Origin: Geobacteraceae bacterium | GTDB taxonomy: Bacteria; Desulfobacterota; Desulfuromonadia; Geobacterales; Geobacteraceae | Direction of reading: 5' to 3' | Length of the DNA stretch: 64,000 nt | Assembly: GCA_009773645.1 (NCBI GenBank) | Contig: WSYB01000025.1 | Location: 1-64,000, forward strand | Shown here: positions 1 to 7,825 of the stretch, piece after piece | How the letters are laid out: every line of letters starts with the position of its first letter | Numbering within the stretch: the stretch's first letter is position 1 | The notes under the pieces: generated by a model | Database searches by the model: none | Told to the model about the DNA's origin: nothing | What the model saw: the letters and a program-made list of their open reading frames with translations, nothing else | Program-made: the position numbers and the translations under genes

Positions 1-1153
1 GCTTCAGAAATCGTACTGGCTCATTATGAGCTTCTTCAGGCACAAGGAATGCGCTTACACAATTGCCTGATGTTGAATTACTTTTGTACCCTTTAGTAAT
101 TGCAGTGTTATTATTTAGAATTGCACCAATTATCCTTGTGCCGTCTCCTTCAATATTCAACGGCTCAACGCCAACTATTGAATTGTCAAATTCGCCATTG
201 ACATATAGGCTCAAGGTATTGTTCTGATATGTTAATCCTATGTCAACCCATTCTTCGGCATTTATTGTCTCAATAGACTTTAGTTGAATGACATCTTTGT
301 CTTTGGAATTTATTGTGCATACAATGGTAAATGATGATTTTGTCTTTTTTTCAAGAAATAGGGATAACCCGGATACATAAGACATATCAGCATTACTGAA
401 AATATAGGACGGCAAGCTGTCATAATTTTTGTTAATATATAATTTAGTCAGTAACGAATAATTTTGGTAATTAATGTTTGAGCAGTTCGAATTTAAATAA
501 CCATTTCCCGTTAATCTTAAACATCTACTTATATTGCTAATCGTCACAGTGCTGTTTTTTCCTTCGTGTATAGCAATGTGGTTCTTGCTTTTATCCCTCG
601 GGTCTTCGCCTTCGGCAAAATCAAACCATGCAACCAGATTATCGGTCTTGCATAACGGGTGGTTATAGTTTTGCAGGATATTGTCATCGGTTAAGCAAAC
701 ATTATAGACATAAACACTCTTTATATAGCCGAATAAGTTATGGCCGATATCGTAATGATCATTTGCTGATATTGGATTGGATATATTTTGTTTGTATTCA
801 ATTGCTTTGATCCCATTAACATATAATGAGATTACATCTAAGTCATATGAAACGGTGATGGAATACCAAGTGTTAACTTGAAAGTCAATTTCGTCTTTAG
901 TCGTTTTGAATTCACAAAATTGACTTTTAAAGTATAAATTCAACTCGTCAAAACCGATATCGATGACTCCTTTCTTCCTGTAAATTGACGAGTCGTTGGT
1001 TGTGTCAAGTAAAAGCACTTGTGTACCAATTGTGAAAGATGTGTTTCCGTCAAATGAAAACTGAGGAATATCATCAGTTACTAGATAATCTAAGGCGACA
1101 GCATTTTTACCTGTTTTTATGGCTCTATCGGATAAATGATTGCAATTTTCCAT
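1..1153 (-). CDS. LamG-like (concanavalin A fold) protein, partial
   Basis: This reading frame is open from an ATG at 1153 down to the window edge, giving at least 384 residues, so the C terminus is missing. Two copies of a LamG/laminin-G-like jelly-roll pattern are visible: each has a strand motif of the W-Y/V-S/D-I-T/G-(V/L)-x-Y type followed by SLYVNG or LSLYVNG, at roughly residues 110-130 and 325-345. Such domains usually bind carbohydrate or protein outside the cell. No signal peptide is visible. The ATG lies two bases after the stop of the upstream Hint-domain gene, so the two are almost certainly cotranscribed and translationally coupled. The region is much richer in A+T than the backbone, which suggests horizontal acquisition. 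The LamG assignment rests on pattern only; the biological role is unknown. Confidence 0.75.
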   Translation of the reverse strand, partial: MENCNHLSDRAIKTGKNAVALDYLVTDDIPQFSFDGNTSFTIGTQVLLLDTTNDSSIYRKKGVIDIGFDELNLYFKSQFCEFKTTKDEIDFQVNTWYSITVSYDLDVISLYVNGIKAIEYKQNISNPISANDHYDIGHNLFGYIKSVYVYNVCLTDDNILQNYNHPLCKTDNLVAWFDFAEGEDPRDKSKNHIAIHEGKNSTVTISNISRCLRLTGNGYLNSNCSNINYQNYSLLTKLYINKNYDSLPSYIFSNADMSYVSGLSLFLEKKTKSSFTIVCTINSKDKDVIQLKSIETINAEEWVDIGLTYQNNTLSLYVNGEFDNSIVGVEPLNIEGDGTRIIGAILNNNTAITKGYKSNSTSGNCVSAFLVPEEAHNEPVRFLK

Positions 1154-1155
1154 GA

Positions 1156-2766
1156 TCAGGCTTCCCGCATATTCAAATTTTGAACCAATGAAATCAATTC
1201 ATTTTTAAGATCATCCGGTATTGAGCGCTTACAATTTTCATATTCAACCGTCAACTGATTCTGGAGGTCATTGTCGCCGACAACAAAGCCATTGCATAAC
1301 AGGCATCCATCTACGGCTGTTGTCCTGTCAAAGTCCCGGACCAGGGTTAGATTGTACACATCGTCATTATACGGCCTTTTATAGACTTCGACAGGTGATT
1401 CGAATTTCCCATATGCCATCAATAGTTTATCAGACTGGTTAATATATTCAGCACGAATTACCCCCCGTTGGGTTATAAATGGATGTTGATTTGTTGCTAA
1501 AATATGTTTTCCATTTTCAGCTTTAATACTTAGTATATCTTGTTCATGTCCCTTTAAAACTTGCTTTACAACCGCAGTTGCTCCGGAAAAAGTAGATATG
1601 GATTCGCCTGCCTTAATCGCTGATATTTTTTTAAGGGATTTGTCGGCCATTACTACTTCGGTGTCTTTCCCAAGGCATCCCCATAAAAATTCCAGTTGAG
1701 GCATTTGCTGAACGTATGTCGAAGAGGTATTGTTCGGAGTAGGGGCTATGCTTGATACAAAAATTGTCTGATCATTATAATTATCAGTGCTTTTATCATG
1801 GTACCTAAAGGTGAGTTGAAATGTGATATCAATTGCTCGGCCTGCTGGAATAGTTGAATAGTTGATCGGTTTTCTCCAGTCCTCCGGGAAATCCCATTTA
1901 AATCCATTGGAGAAGGCTAAAGGTACAATTACACCATTGGTTGGTCCATTGTATTTTGTAGTGCCTTGTCCACAATCTAAGAGTAGCTTGATTTGTCCAT
2001 GATCCTCATATTCAAATGACTCACCAAGAAAAACATATCCTCTGAAAGGTAAGTAAATATTTGGCGGTGTAGGAGAATATTCGTAGTCAAGCTCTTCACC
2101 ACTAGTTACTCCCCTACCGTAACCAATTTTAATCAACGTGCCTTCAGGTGTTTTAATGTTTGCGGGGTCACATACTGCTATATTTTCAACCGGATTATCT
2201 TGGTCAAGATCGCAAAAATCATCGGTTGTGAGAGCCTGACTTGTCATTAGCATGTTTGACGATATTTGACTTACGCATGCTACGACTTCAATCTCCTCAA
2301 CATCGACGGAAGGATCAAAAGAATCACACATGAAATTAAATATTTGATGGCACGTATCGGTACTTTGTGTAGATGTAACGTATGATTGATCATTGTACAT
2401 AAGTGTAACATTAGTAATAATGCAATGTTGTTCTTCAGTCAAAGAGACCCTAACTTGTCCATAAATTTTATTGGAAGTTGTATCTCGAAACAGGTAATCA
2501 ATAAATATCCCATCCTCCCATGGGGATGGGATATCACTTGTCTGAAGAGATGATTCGGAATGGCACCCCTTATTCTCAATATGATAACTCCTTGTATTCT
2601 CAATTATTGTTTTAAAAACAGGATAATCGGTGTCCATATTTACCTTGTCAAATAAACTAAGATAGTAGAGGTAGTGGGCTTCATCAGAAAAATCAAGGGT
2701 AGTGATTCCATTGCTGTTTGAAAGCTCTTGTAAGATTTTTTCCATGGTTTCTGCTTTCTCCATCAT
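1156..2766 (-). CDS. Hint (Hedgehog/intein-type) domain protein
   Basis: A protein of about 536 residues with an unrecognised N-terminal region and a C-terminal Hint autoprocessing domain. Counting from the longer possible start at 2805, the Hint domain begins at Cys377 (context WGCLGKDTEVVMADKS), continues with an intein block-like ATNQHPFITQRG motif and closes with NGFVVGDNDLQNQ, as in bacterial Hint modules that cleave rather than splice. No obvious His-Asn intein C terminus is seen. The N-terminal part has several cysteines and no signal peptide. The start at 2766 is chosen because AGGAGG lies eight bases upstream; in-frame starts at 2772 and 2805 are possible. The gene is AT-rich and is followed two bases later by the LamG-like gene. 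Hint domains are common in secreted toxins and adhesins, but no toxin domain is recognised here. Confidence 0.75.
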   Translation of the reverse strand: MMEKAETMEKILQELSNSNGITTLDFSDEAHYLYYLSLFDKVNMDTDYPVFKTIIENTRSYHIENKGCHSESSLQTSDIPSPWEDGIFIDYLFRDTTSNKIYGQVRVSLTEEQHCIITNVTLMYNDQSYVTSTQSTDTCHQIFNFMCDSFDPSVDVEEIEVVACVSQISSNMLMTSQALTTDDFCDLDQDNPVENIAVCDPANIKTPEGTLIKIGYGRGVTSGEELDYEYSPTPPNIYLPFRGYVFLGESFEYEDHGQIKLLLDCGQGTTKYNGPTNGVIVPLAFSNGFKWDFPEDWRKPINYSTIPAGRAIDITFQLTFRYHDKSTDNYNDQTIFVSSIAPTPNNTSSTYVQQMPQLEFLWGCLGKDTEVVMADKSLKKISAIKAGESISTFSGATAVVKQVLKGHEQDILSIKAENGKHILATNQHPFITQRGVIRAEYINQSDKLLMAYGKFESPVEVYKRPYNDDVYNLTLVRDFDRTTAVDGCLLCNGFVVGDNDLQNQLTVEYENCKRSIPDDLKNELISLVQNLNMREA

Positions 2767-3117
2767 TTTCATTTCCTCCTCATTTTCCTTCCTATTTGCT
2801 CCCATAGCTAGACCGACGGTATTCGGGTAGCCAGATATTACGATTTGTGCTGTTCTCGGTAGCGGCTACCCTTTAGCACAATATTTTTTCATTAGCAATC
2901 GACAAAAATAGATCTGTCCCGTTATCCCTGAAAAATTAAAGGGCCGAAACGCCTTACGCGTTCCGACCCTTTAATGTCATGGTCAACCGGATTTGCCTTC
3001 CCGGTCAGACTCAAAAAAGATAGGGAACGCCACGCGGGACGTTCTTTTCTATTTTTCTATCTAAAATCTCGGCGAGGTCAGGATTCATACGTTATGCGAC
3101 TTCCACTTCTCCAAACC
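2767..3117. other. intergenic region, hairpins only
   Basis: No convincing gene is seen. It contains the probable upstream region of the Hint gene (AT-rich), a long hairpin at 2935-2975 and a shorter hairpin flanked by A and T runs at about 3010-3050, which could end transcription from either side. Confidence 0.5.
2935..2975. terminator. long near-perfect inverted repeat, probable bidirectional terminator
   Basis: ATTAAAGGG...CCCTTTAAT arms with inner GAAACGC/GCGTT pairing form an approximately 18-bp stem around CTTAC, flanked by A-rich sequence. It lies between the two minus-strand gene groups and could terminate leftward transcription from the four-helix-bundle gene. Confidence 0.6.
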
Positions 3118-3252
3118 TTACCCAATTTCGGGCTTCTTCCGCCCCTTCCCCGTCAACCCCTTGAAATTCTCACCCGTCACCACCGGCTTGCCAGACCGTC
3201 TCTCAATATCCCTGCGCGTACTGCCGCCGGCTACTGTTCCGCCCTCCCGTAT
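3118..3252 (-). pseudogene. in-frame coding remnant after the stop of the four-helix-bundle gene
   Basis: Directly after the TGA at 3253-3255 the same frame stays open for 44 codons and ends at TAA 3118-3120. It reads with protein-like composition, including GGSTRRDIERRSGKPVVTG, which resembles C-terminal motifs of prophage antirepressor-like or similar accessory proteins (family memory, not verified). The simplest reading is that the upstream gene was once longer and acquired a nonsense codon; a second, unrelated remnant is also possible. Confidence 0.4.
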
Positions 3253-3903
3253 TCATACTTTTCCCCGACCATTCTTTTGCTGTTCCCGAGCCTGCAAGCG
3301 GGCGCGGATCATTCGCTCGCACAGGCCGCCATCCTGGAGAAAGGATTTTTCAAGTGATTTCAGTTGCTGATCCAGCAGATAGTTGGCTTGATGAATCAGG
3401 CAAATCGCAATATTAGCCACTACATCTGCAGAACGGCTCTCGGTGAACTCCCGAAAAAGCTCGAAGGAAAGCGGCGAGGACATGCCCAGCTTTCGGACGT
3501 ATCTGGCTTCGCGGCTCTGCTTGTCCCAGATTGGCAGATCGCGTACTCGCAGGTAATCACGATAATCCTCCAGTAGCTCCTCAAGGCTTGCCCGTGCCAC
3601 GTTGGTCAGCTTGATCTCCATCTCCTTTGAGGTGGTTGTCGCCTTGCTTCCTTCAACGATGTTCTGCTTGCCGGAGCGGGCTGCCTGCACCATCTGATCG
3701 ACCGTGCGGTCGCTCTTTTTCAGAAAGCGATCACAAAACCGGTAAGTTATCTGGTAGATAACCTCGGTCTTCTGGTAGGAAAGCAGGGTTTGGTAATCTC
3801 CCCGAGGGGGTAAAATCAAGGACGGGGAATCATGGGAGACCTGGGAATTCTGAGATGATGTATTCTCATTACTCTCATGATTCCCATTTTTCCCATCAAC
3901 CAT
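3253..3903 (-). CDS. four-helix-bundle suffix domain protein
   Basis: About 216 residues starting at ATG 3903. After a polar N terminus comes LILPPRGDYQTLLSYQKTEV, then an amphipathic four-helix bundle of the family that includes the 23S rRNA intervening-sequence protein (motifs SGKQNIVEGSKA and LEELLEDYRDYLRVRDL). The molecular role of this family is not known; members are often found in accessory regions. The start is uncertain, since the frame continues upstream to 4053 and a GTG lies nine bases before this ATG, but the upstream part overlaps the DUF4143 remnant and does not look native. The stop at 3253 interrupts an otherwise open frame, so the protein may be truncated. Confidence 0.65.
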   Translation of the reverse strand: MVDGKNGNHESNENTSSQNSQVSHDSPSLILPPRGDYQTLLSYQKTEVIYQITYRFCDRFLKKSDRTVDQMVQAARSGKQNIVEGSKATTTSKEMEIKLTNVARASLEELLEDYRDYLRVRDLPIWDKQSREARYVRKLGMSSPLSFELFREFTESRSADVVANIAICLIHQANYLLDQQLKSLEKSFLQDGGLCERMIRARLQAREQQKNGRGKV

Positions 3904-3955
3904 CTTGCTCACAACAGCCTCCGAATTGTGCCACCTATTGGCAAAGACGCCTCGC

Positions 3956-4369
3956 CTATCGTATCTCCCAGAGGCTCCGGATCGGCACGGCAAACAGACC
4001 CTCACCAAAAGATACGGTCGATTCTCCATCATACAGTACAACACCTGCCGCAAAGCGTTCCGCAGTCGCTTCCTTCATCTTTCTCAATCCGCGAAAATCA
4101 GCCGAGGTGACGGTGGCCGAAGCCTTGACTTCTATACCGGCCAGACGTTGTCCGCCGCTCTCAACCACAATGTCAACCTCCAGACCGTCCTTATCGCGGA
4201 AATGATGGAAGGTGACCGGCGCATCATGCCAACTCGCCTGGCGGCGCAACTCCTGAAAGACAAAGGTCTCCAGAAGTTGTCCCAGAAGTGGACGATAAAA
4301 TTGCGGCTGATTGAAAGCATTATATGCGTCCAAATGAAATATTTTGCCGTCGGTGGTCATCATTTTCAA
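3956..4369 (-). pseudogene. C-terminal fragment of a DUF4143 AAA ATPase
   Basis: 137 codons matching only the C-terminal third of DUF4143-type ATPases. GQLLETFVFQELRRQ is followed by a PD-(D/E)XK-like core (LEVDIVVE...GIEVKAS) and the usual closing segment. The N-terminal P-loop part is absent. The fragment starts at a TTG immediately after an IS3 orfA scrap, so the gene was truncated by a transposition or deletion event. A complete member of the same family lies at 27824-28990 (compare NEVDVIAE...PVEIKSG). Confidence 0.7.
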
Positions 4370-4488
4370 CTGTCCGATTTATCCGGACACTTCAGTTTGG
4401 CTGCTGCTTCTTGGGACAGCCCCTGGTCGGTTACCAGTTTTACCGCCTCGGCTCGAAACTCTGGCGTGTAACGTTGCTGCTTTTTCAT
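4366..4488 (-). pseudogene. truncated IS3-family transposase OrfA
   Basis: 40 codons from ATG 4488 with a good GGAGGAA ribosome site. The protein starts MKKQQRYTPEFRAEAVKLV, the typical helix-turn-helix start of IS3-type OrfA, and stops soon after QEAAAKL. The rest of the element (OrfB, terminal repeats) is not seen. TGTCCGGATAAATCGGACA near the truncation point is a six-base inverted repeat that may mark the junction. Confidence 0.65.
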
Positions 4489-4636
4489 TTTTATTCCTCC
4501 CTCTTGGCAGTTTACCGGGAATTAAAAGAAGTCCCTAAAGAAGAAACGTGAGCATCCGAAAAGAGAATAGTACGTTGCAGTTATATTTCTCTGTGGTTAA
4601 ATTGATGCCATAAATAACATCAAACGAGGGGTTTTT

Positions 4637-6046
4637 ATGCGAAGGTCTCTATTTTTTTTCTCCGTGGCACCGGCAGTGTTCCTGTTAGTGCATCTCTGTG
4701 TGACGACGGGCATCGGCCACGCTGAAACCGCGGTAGAAAAGCCTTGTTACCAGTGCCACCCCAGCAAGGTTACGGGAAAATATCTGCACGGACCGGTGGG
4801 CGACAAGGAATGCCCCCCCTGCCATAACTCTTCCGGCGGTGATCATCGGATACAGAAGGGGCTTTATGATGTAAAGGCCAAAGGCTCCCAGCTCTGTTAT
4901 GAATGCCACGAAAACCTGGCGACGCAAAAGAGCGTTCACGGCCCCATACAGGAAGGTGACTGCCTCGGTTGTCACGCCCCCCATGTCTCTCCCTATAAAA
5001 AGATGCTGAGGACGCCCGGGAACAAGCTCTGCTTCCAGTGCCACGATGGAAAACCATTCAAGAAAAAATTTCCCCATGCGCCGGTTGATTCCGGCAGCTG
5101 TACGGACTGCCATGTGCCGCACCAGTCCAAGGCGGCGAAACTGATCAAGCCGTCGGAAACCCTGATCTGCTACGAGTGCCATGACAAGTCACTGTCCGTG
5201 GGGAAATCGGTGCACATGCCGGTCTCCTCCGGCGAGTGCGGCGGCTGCCATGCTGTCCATGGCGCGGATTACGCCAAGCTGCTAAAAAGCGGGTTCTCTC
5301 CGGAAGCGAAGAGTTCCAAGCTCTGCTATGAATGCCACGATAACCTCGCGACGCAAAAGAGTGTCCACGACCCGGTGCGGAAAGGTGACTGCCTTGGTTG
5401 CCACACCCCCCACAGTTCACCCAACGGAAAGCTCCTGGTTGCTGACGACGGTAAAATCTGTTTCCGGTGCCATTCCCAGCAAACGTATATCAAGAAATCC
5501 GTTCACCAGCCGGTAAGTTCCGGCAATTGCCTCTATTGTCATCTGCCGCATCAGTCAACGGCAGCGAAACTGCTCAAGCCGACGGAAACTCTGATCTGTT
5601 TCGATTGCCACGATAAGGGCATGGCCGCCGGGAAATCGGTGCACATGCCGGTCTCCTCCGGTGAGTGCGAAGGGTGTCACGCGGTCCACGGTTCTGACAA
5701 TGCCCATCTGCTGAAGGCGAAATTTCCCGCAGGGCTCTCCCTCACCTATAGCGACGCCGATTACGCCCTTTGCCTCACCTGCCACGACAGCAAAAGCATG
5801 ACGGAAAAGGAGAGTGCATCGACCGGCTTCCGGGACGGGAAGCAGAATCTGCACTTTTCCCACGCAAACGACCAGAAGATCTCGTGCAGAGCCTGCCACG
5901 AATTTCACGCGAGCCCGCAGGCAAGGCTGCTGAAGGAAAAAAACCACGAGGCGGGAAAGCCGGACGTCACCTTAACCTTCAAGGAAACCCCGACGGGCGG
6001 CTCTTGCACGACAAGCTGCCATGATGAACTCGGCTACACCAGATAG
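4637..6046 (+). CDS. periplasmic multiheme cytochrome c, 16 CXXCH plus one CX3CH
   Basis: A 469-residue secreted cytochrome. Residues 1-29 form a Sec signal peptide ending near GHA. The mature part holds sixteen CXXCH motifs, mostly in doubled CXXCH arrangement with extra histidines (KSVH, GKSVHMPV) suitable as distal ligands, and one CX3CH (CTTSCH) near the C terminus. Proteins of this kind carry electrons across the periplasm in metal-reducing bacteria. Residues about 86-228 and 229-371 are a tandem duplication of a six-heme unit, still clear at DNA level. The start has GAGGGG a few bases upstream. It appears monocistronic; the stop codon lies at the first bases of a dispersed repeat. Heme attachment would depend on the CcsA/ResC-type system at 62-63 kb. 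The exact redox partner cannot be told from sequence. Confidence 0.93.
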   Translation: MRRSLFFFSVAPAVFLLVHLCVTTGIGHAETAVEKPCYQCHPSKVTGKYLHGPVGDKECPPCHNSSGGDHRIQKGLYDVKAKGSQLCYECHENLATQKSVHGPIQEGDCLGCHAPHVSPYKKMLRTPGNKLCFQCHDGKPFKKKFPHAPVDSGSCTDCHVPHQSKAAKLIKPSETLICYECHDKSLSVGKSVHMPVSSGECGGCHAVHGADYAKLLKSGFSPEAKSSKLCYECHDNLATQKSVHDPVRKGDCLGCHTPHSSPNGKLLVADDGKICFRCHSQQTYIKKSVHQPVSSGNCLYCHLPHQSTAAKLLKPTETLICFDCHDKGMAAGKSVHMPVSSGECEGCHAVHGSDNAHLLKAKFPAGLSLTYSDADYALCLTCHDSKSMTEKESASTGFRDGKQNLHFSHANDQKISCRACHEFHASPQARLLKEKNHEAGKPDVTLTFKETPTGGSCTTSCHDELGYTR

Positions 6047-6221
6047 TTTCCATCCGGAAACGGTCTTTTTTCGCCCTGGCGGCGTCAATCTGCGGGCTTG
6101 CTTGTGCGGCGTACCGATGTACGCCTCCGCGCAACCCCTTGATTTCCTTGCCAGGACAAAAAAATCCTCGTTTCCAATCTGGAAACCAATAGTTTCTCAT
6201 CCGTACTTTCCAGATGGAAAC
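6044..6221 (-). repeat. GTTTCC/GGAAAC palindromic element, copy 1 (full length)
   Basis: Read on the minus strand it runs from GTTTCCATC at 6221 through the hairpin GTTTCCAGATTGGAAAC, a poly-T tract in the context GTCCTGGCAAGG, and the stem-loop GGCGTACATCGGTACGCC to GATGGAAAC near 6046. The ends are nine-base inverted repeats. The cytochrome stop TAG is part of its outer end. Related copies are at 9673, 49740 and 62277. Confidence 0.85.
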
Positions 6222-6260
6222 CGGATAAGAATCTGGAAAACCGCCCTTGTTTAAGGCAAC

Positions 6261-6289
6261 AAAAAGGCAACCGTGACGGTTGCCTTTTT
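6261..6289. terminator. rho-independent terminator of the diguanylate cyclase gene
   Basis: AAAAAGGCAACCG-TGA-CGGTTGCCTTTTT, a perfect 13-bp stem with A and T runs on both sides, 26 bases after the minus-strand stop at 6315. Confidence 0.9.
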
Positions 6290-6314
6290 GTTGCCCTGTT
6301 CATATGTGTGCGCC

Positions 6315-7550
6315 CTATTGCGCCAGCTCTACACGATTTTTTCCTGTCTTCTTGGCCCTGTAAAGGGCGTCATCGGCTGCCTTTACAAGATCGTCCGTCG
6401 TCATGCCGTTGATGGGGAAGGCGGCGACGCCGACGCTTACCGTTATCTTCTGCCCGTCAATGTCCAAGGCCGCAACGTCCTTTCTGATCCTTTCGGCAAA
6501 GGTGGAGGCATTTATAATGCTTGACCGGCTGTCGGTGCCGGTTGCAGTCAGGGGGGTCTCCGGCAGGATGATGCCGAATTCCTCTCCCCCATAGCGGCAC
6601 GGTACATCCACGTCATAGGGGGGATCGGTCTCGCTGCGGCGCACGTTATTCCGAAAGACCTGCGCCACCGATTTCAACAGCCTGTCACCCTCAAGGTGCC
6701 CGTAAGTGTCGTTATATTCCTTGAAATTGTCCAGGTCCAGCAGGATGACGGAGAAGACGTGATTATAGCGCAGTGAGCGCTGAATTTCGTTGTTGATCGT
6801 CTTGAAAAAGTAGCTCCGATTGTAAAGATTCGTCAACTGGTCCTTGATCACCATCAACTTCAGGAACCGCTCACGCTCCCTTATCCCCTCCATCAGAAAC
6901 GCACCTATGATCGCAACTGTGGCGTTCATGATGGAAACCCAGAACCACATGAGCATCTCATAAACAAAGTCGTGCTGAAGGGCGGGATTGATGAACGGCA
7001 TTCTTATGGGCGACAGGATGTCATAATATTCGAGAGTCAGGAGTGCGCCGTAAATGAGGCCACCGGCCGCCCCGATGAGCCATACGTCCTCTTTGCGTTC
7101 CAGGAGAAACGACGCCTCCAGGGTGAGAATCAGGTAGACCGTCCAGAACCAGCTGGCAGCACCGCCGCTGAAGTGGATGAGGATGGTGACGAAAAGAATA
7201 TCCAGCAATATCTGGATATGGTTGACAAAAAGGAAATGGCTCAATTCGCGGTAATACAGCTGATAAAAGAGATTATAGGCCACAACCGCCGCAAGAGAGC
7301 CGGCGAGGACCATCATCTGTGAGGATATCAGGGAGTTGCTGTTGCCGCTGAAATAATAGAAAACCCCGGCGTAAAAACCGTATATGATGAGCAGAAGCAG
7401 CAGTATCCAACGTGTTTTCACCACCAGCCGAAGCCGGGCCTGGATCTCTGCCAGCATCTCCAGCTCATTGGTCGTCGGAGTGTCACGAAAAATGCCGGCG
7501 TGTTTGATTAACGATTTGAACCAAGCTGTCCCTTCAATGCGTACCCGCAT
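6315..7550 (-). CDS. membrane diguanylate cyclase (6TM sensor + GGDEF)
   Basis: 411 residues. Residues about 45-215 hold six predicted membrane helices (WILLLLLIIYGFYAG, ILLDILFVTILIHFSGG and others). A C-terminal GGDEF domain (about 235-410) follows, with the metal-binding LLDLDNFKEYND segment and the active-site signature RYGGEEF. The usual RxxD inhibitory site just before the signature is not seen, so product inhibition may be weak. It should make c-di-GMP from two GTP at the inner membrane. The membrane part is clearly paralogous to that of the PAS-GGDEF-EAL protein at 47236-49611. It is monocistronic with its own terminator. Confidence 0.92.
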   Translation of the reverse strand: MRVRIEGTAWFKSLIKHAGIFRDTPTTNELEMLAEIQARLRLVVKTRWILLLLLIIYGFYAGVFYYFSGNSNSLISSQMMVLAGSLAAVVAYNLFYQLYYRELSHFLFVNHIQILLDILFVTILIHFSGGAASWFWTVYLILTLEASFLLERKEDVWLIGAAGGLIYGALLTLEYYDILSPIRMPFINPALQHDFVYEMLMWFWVSIMNATVAIIGAFLMEGIRERERFLKLMVIKDQLTNLYNRSYFFKTINNEIQRSLRYNHVFSVILLDLDNFKEYNDTYGHLEGDRLLKSVAQVFRNNVRRSETDPPYDVDVPCRYGGEEFGIILPETPLTATGTDSRSSIINASTFAERIRKDVAALDIDGQKITVSVGVAAFPINGMTTDDLVKAADDALYRAKKTGKNRVELAQ

Positions 7551-7825
7551 CGTTCTTTCCTCAACGAGCCATATATCTTTATATTATGCTTATCATGTAA
7601 TATTTATACAATATATGAGGTTTAAGCAAACCTTCTTAGTAGCATAACTATTTAATTAAGTGCAAGAAATAAATATATCCTTAAATTGATGATTGATAAC
7701 ATTCTTGCTTTGCATACGGAGCGCGGAAGAATTTCTGGTAAAACAGAAAAAACGATATATAATGTCGTGCCTCGAATAACCACATTGGAGCTGTACATCA
7801 GCAGGCTGTTAGTCAAGAACAGAGA

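Noticed and set aside
2974-3357. Plus-strand frames opposite the four-helix-bundle gene end
   Set aside because: Composition is atypical and it overlaps hairpins and a better-supported minus-strand frame.
4500-4636. c-di-GMP or other riboswitch in front of the multiheme cytochrome
   Set aside because: The leader is only about 140 bases and lacks the conserved GEMM-type core.
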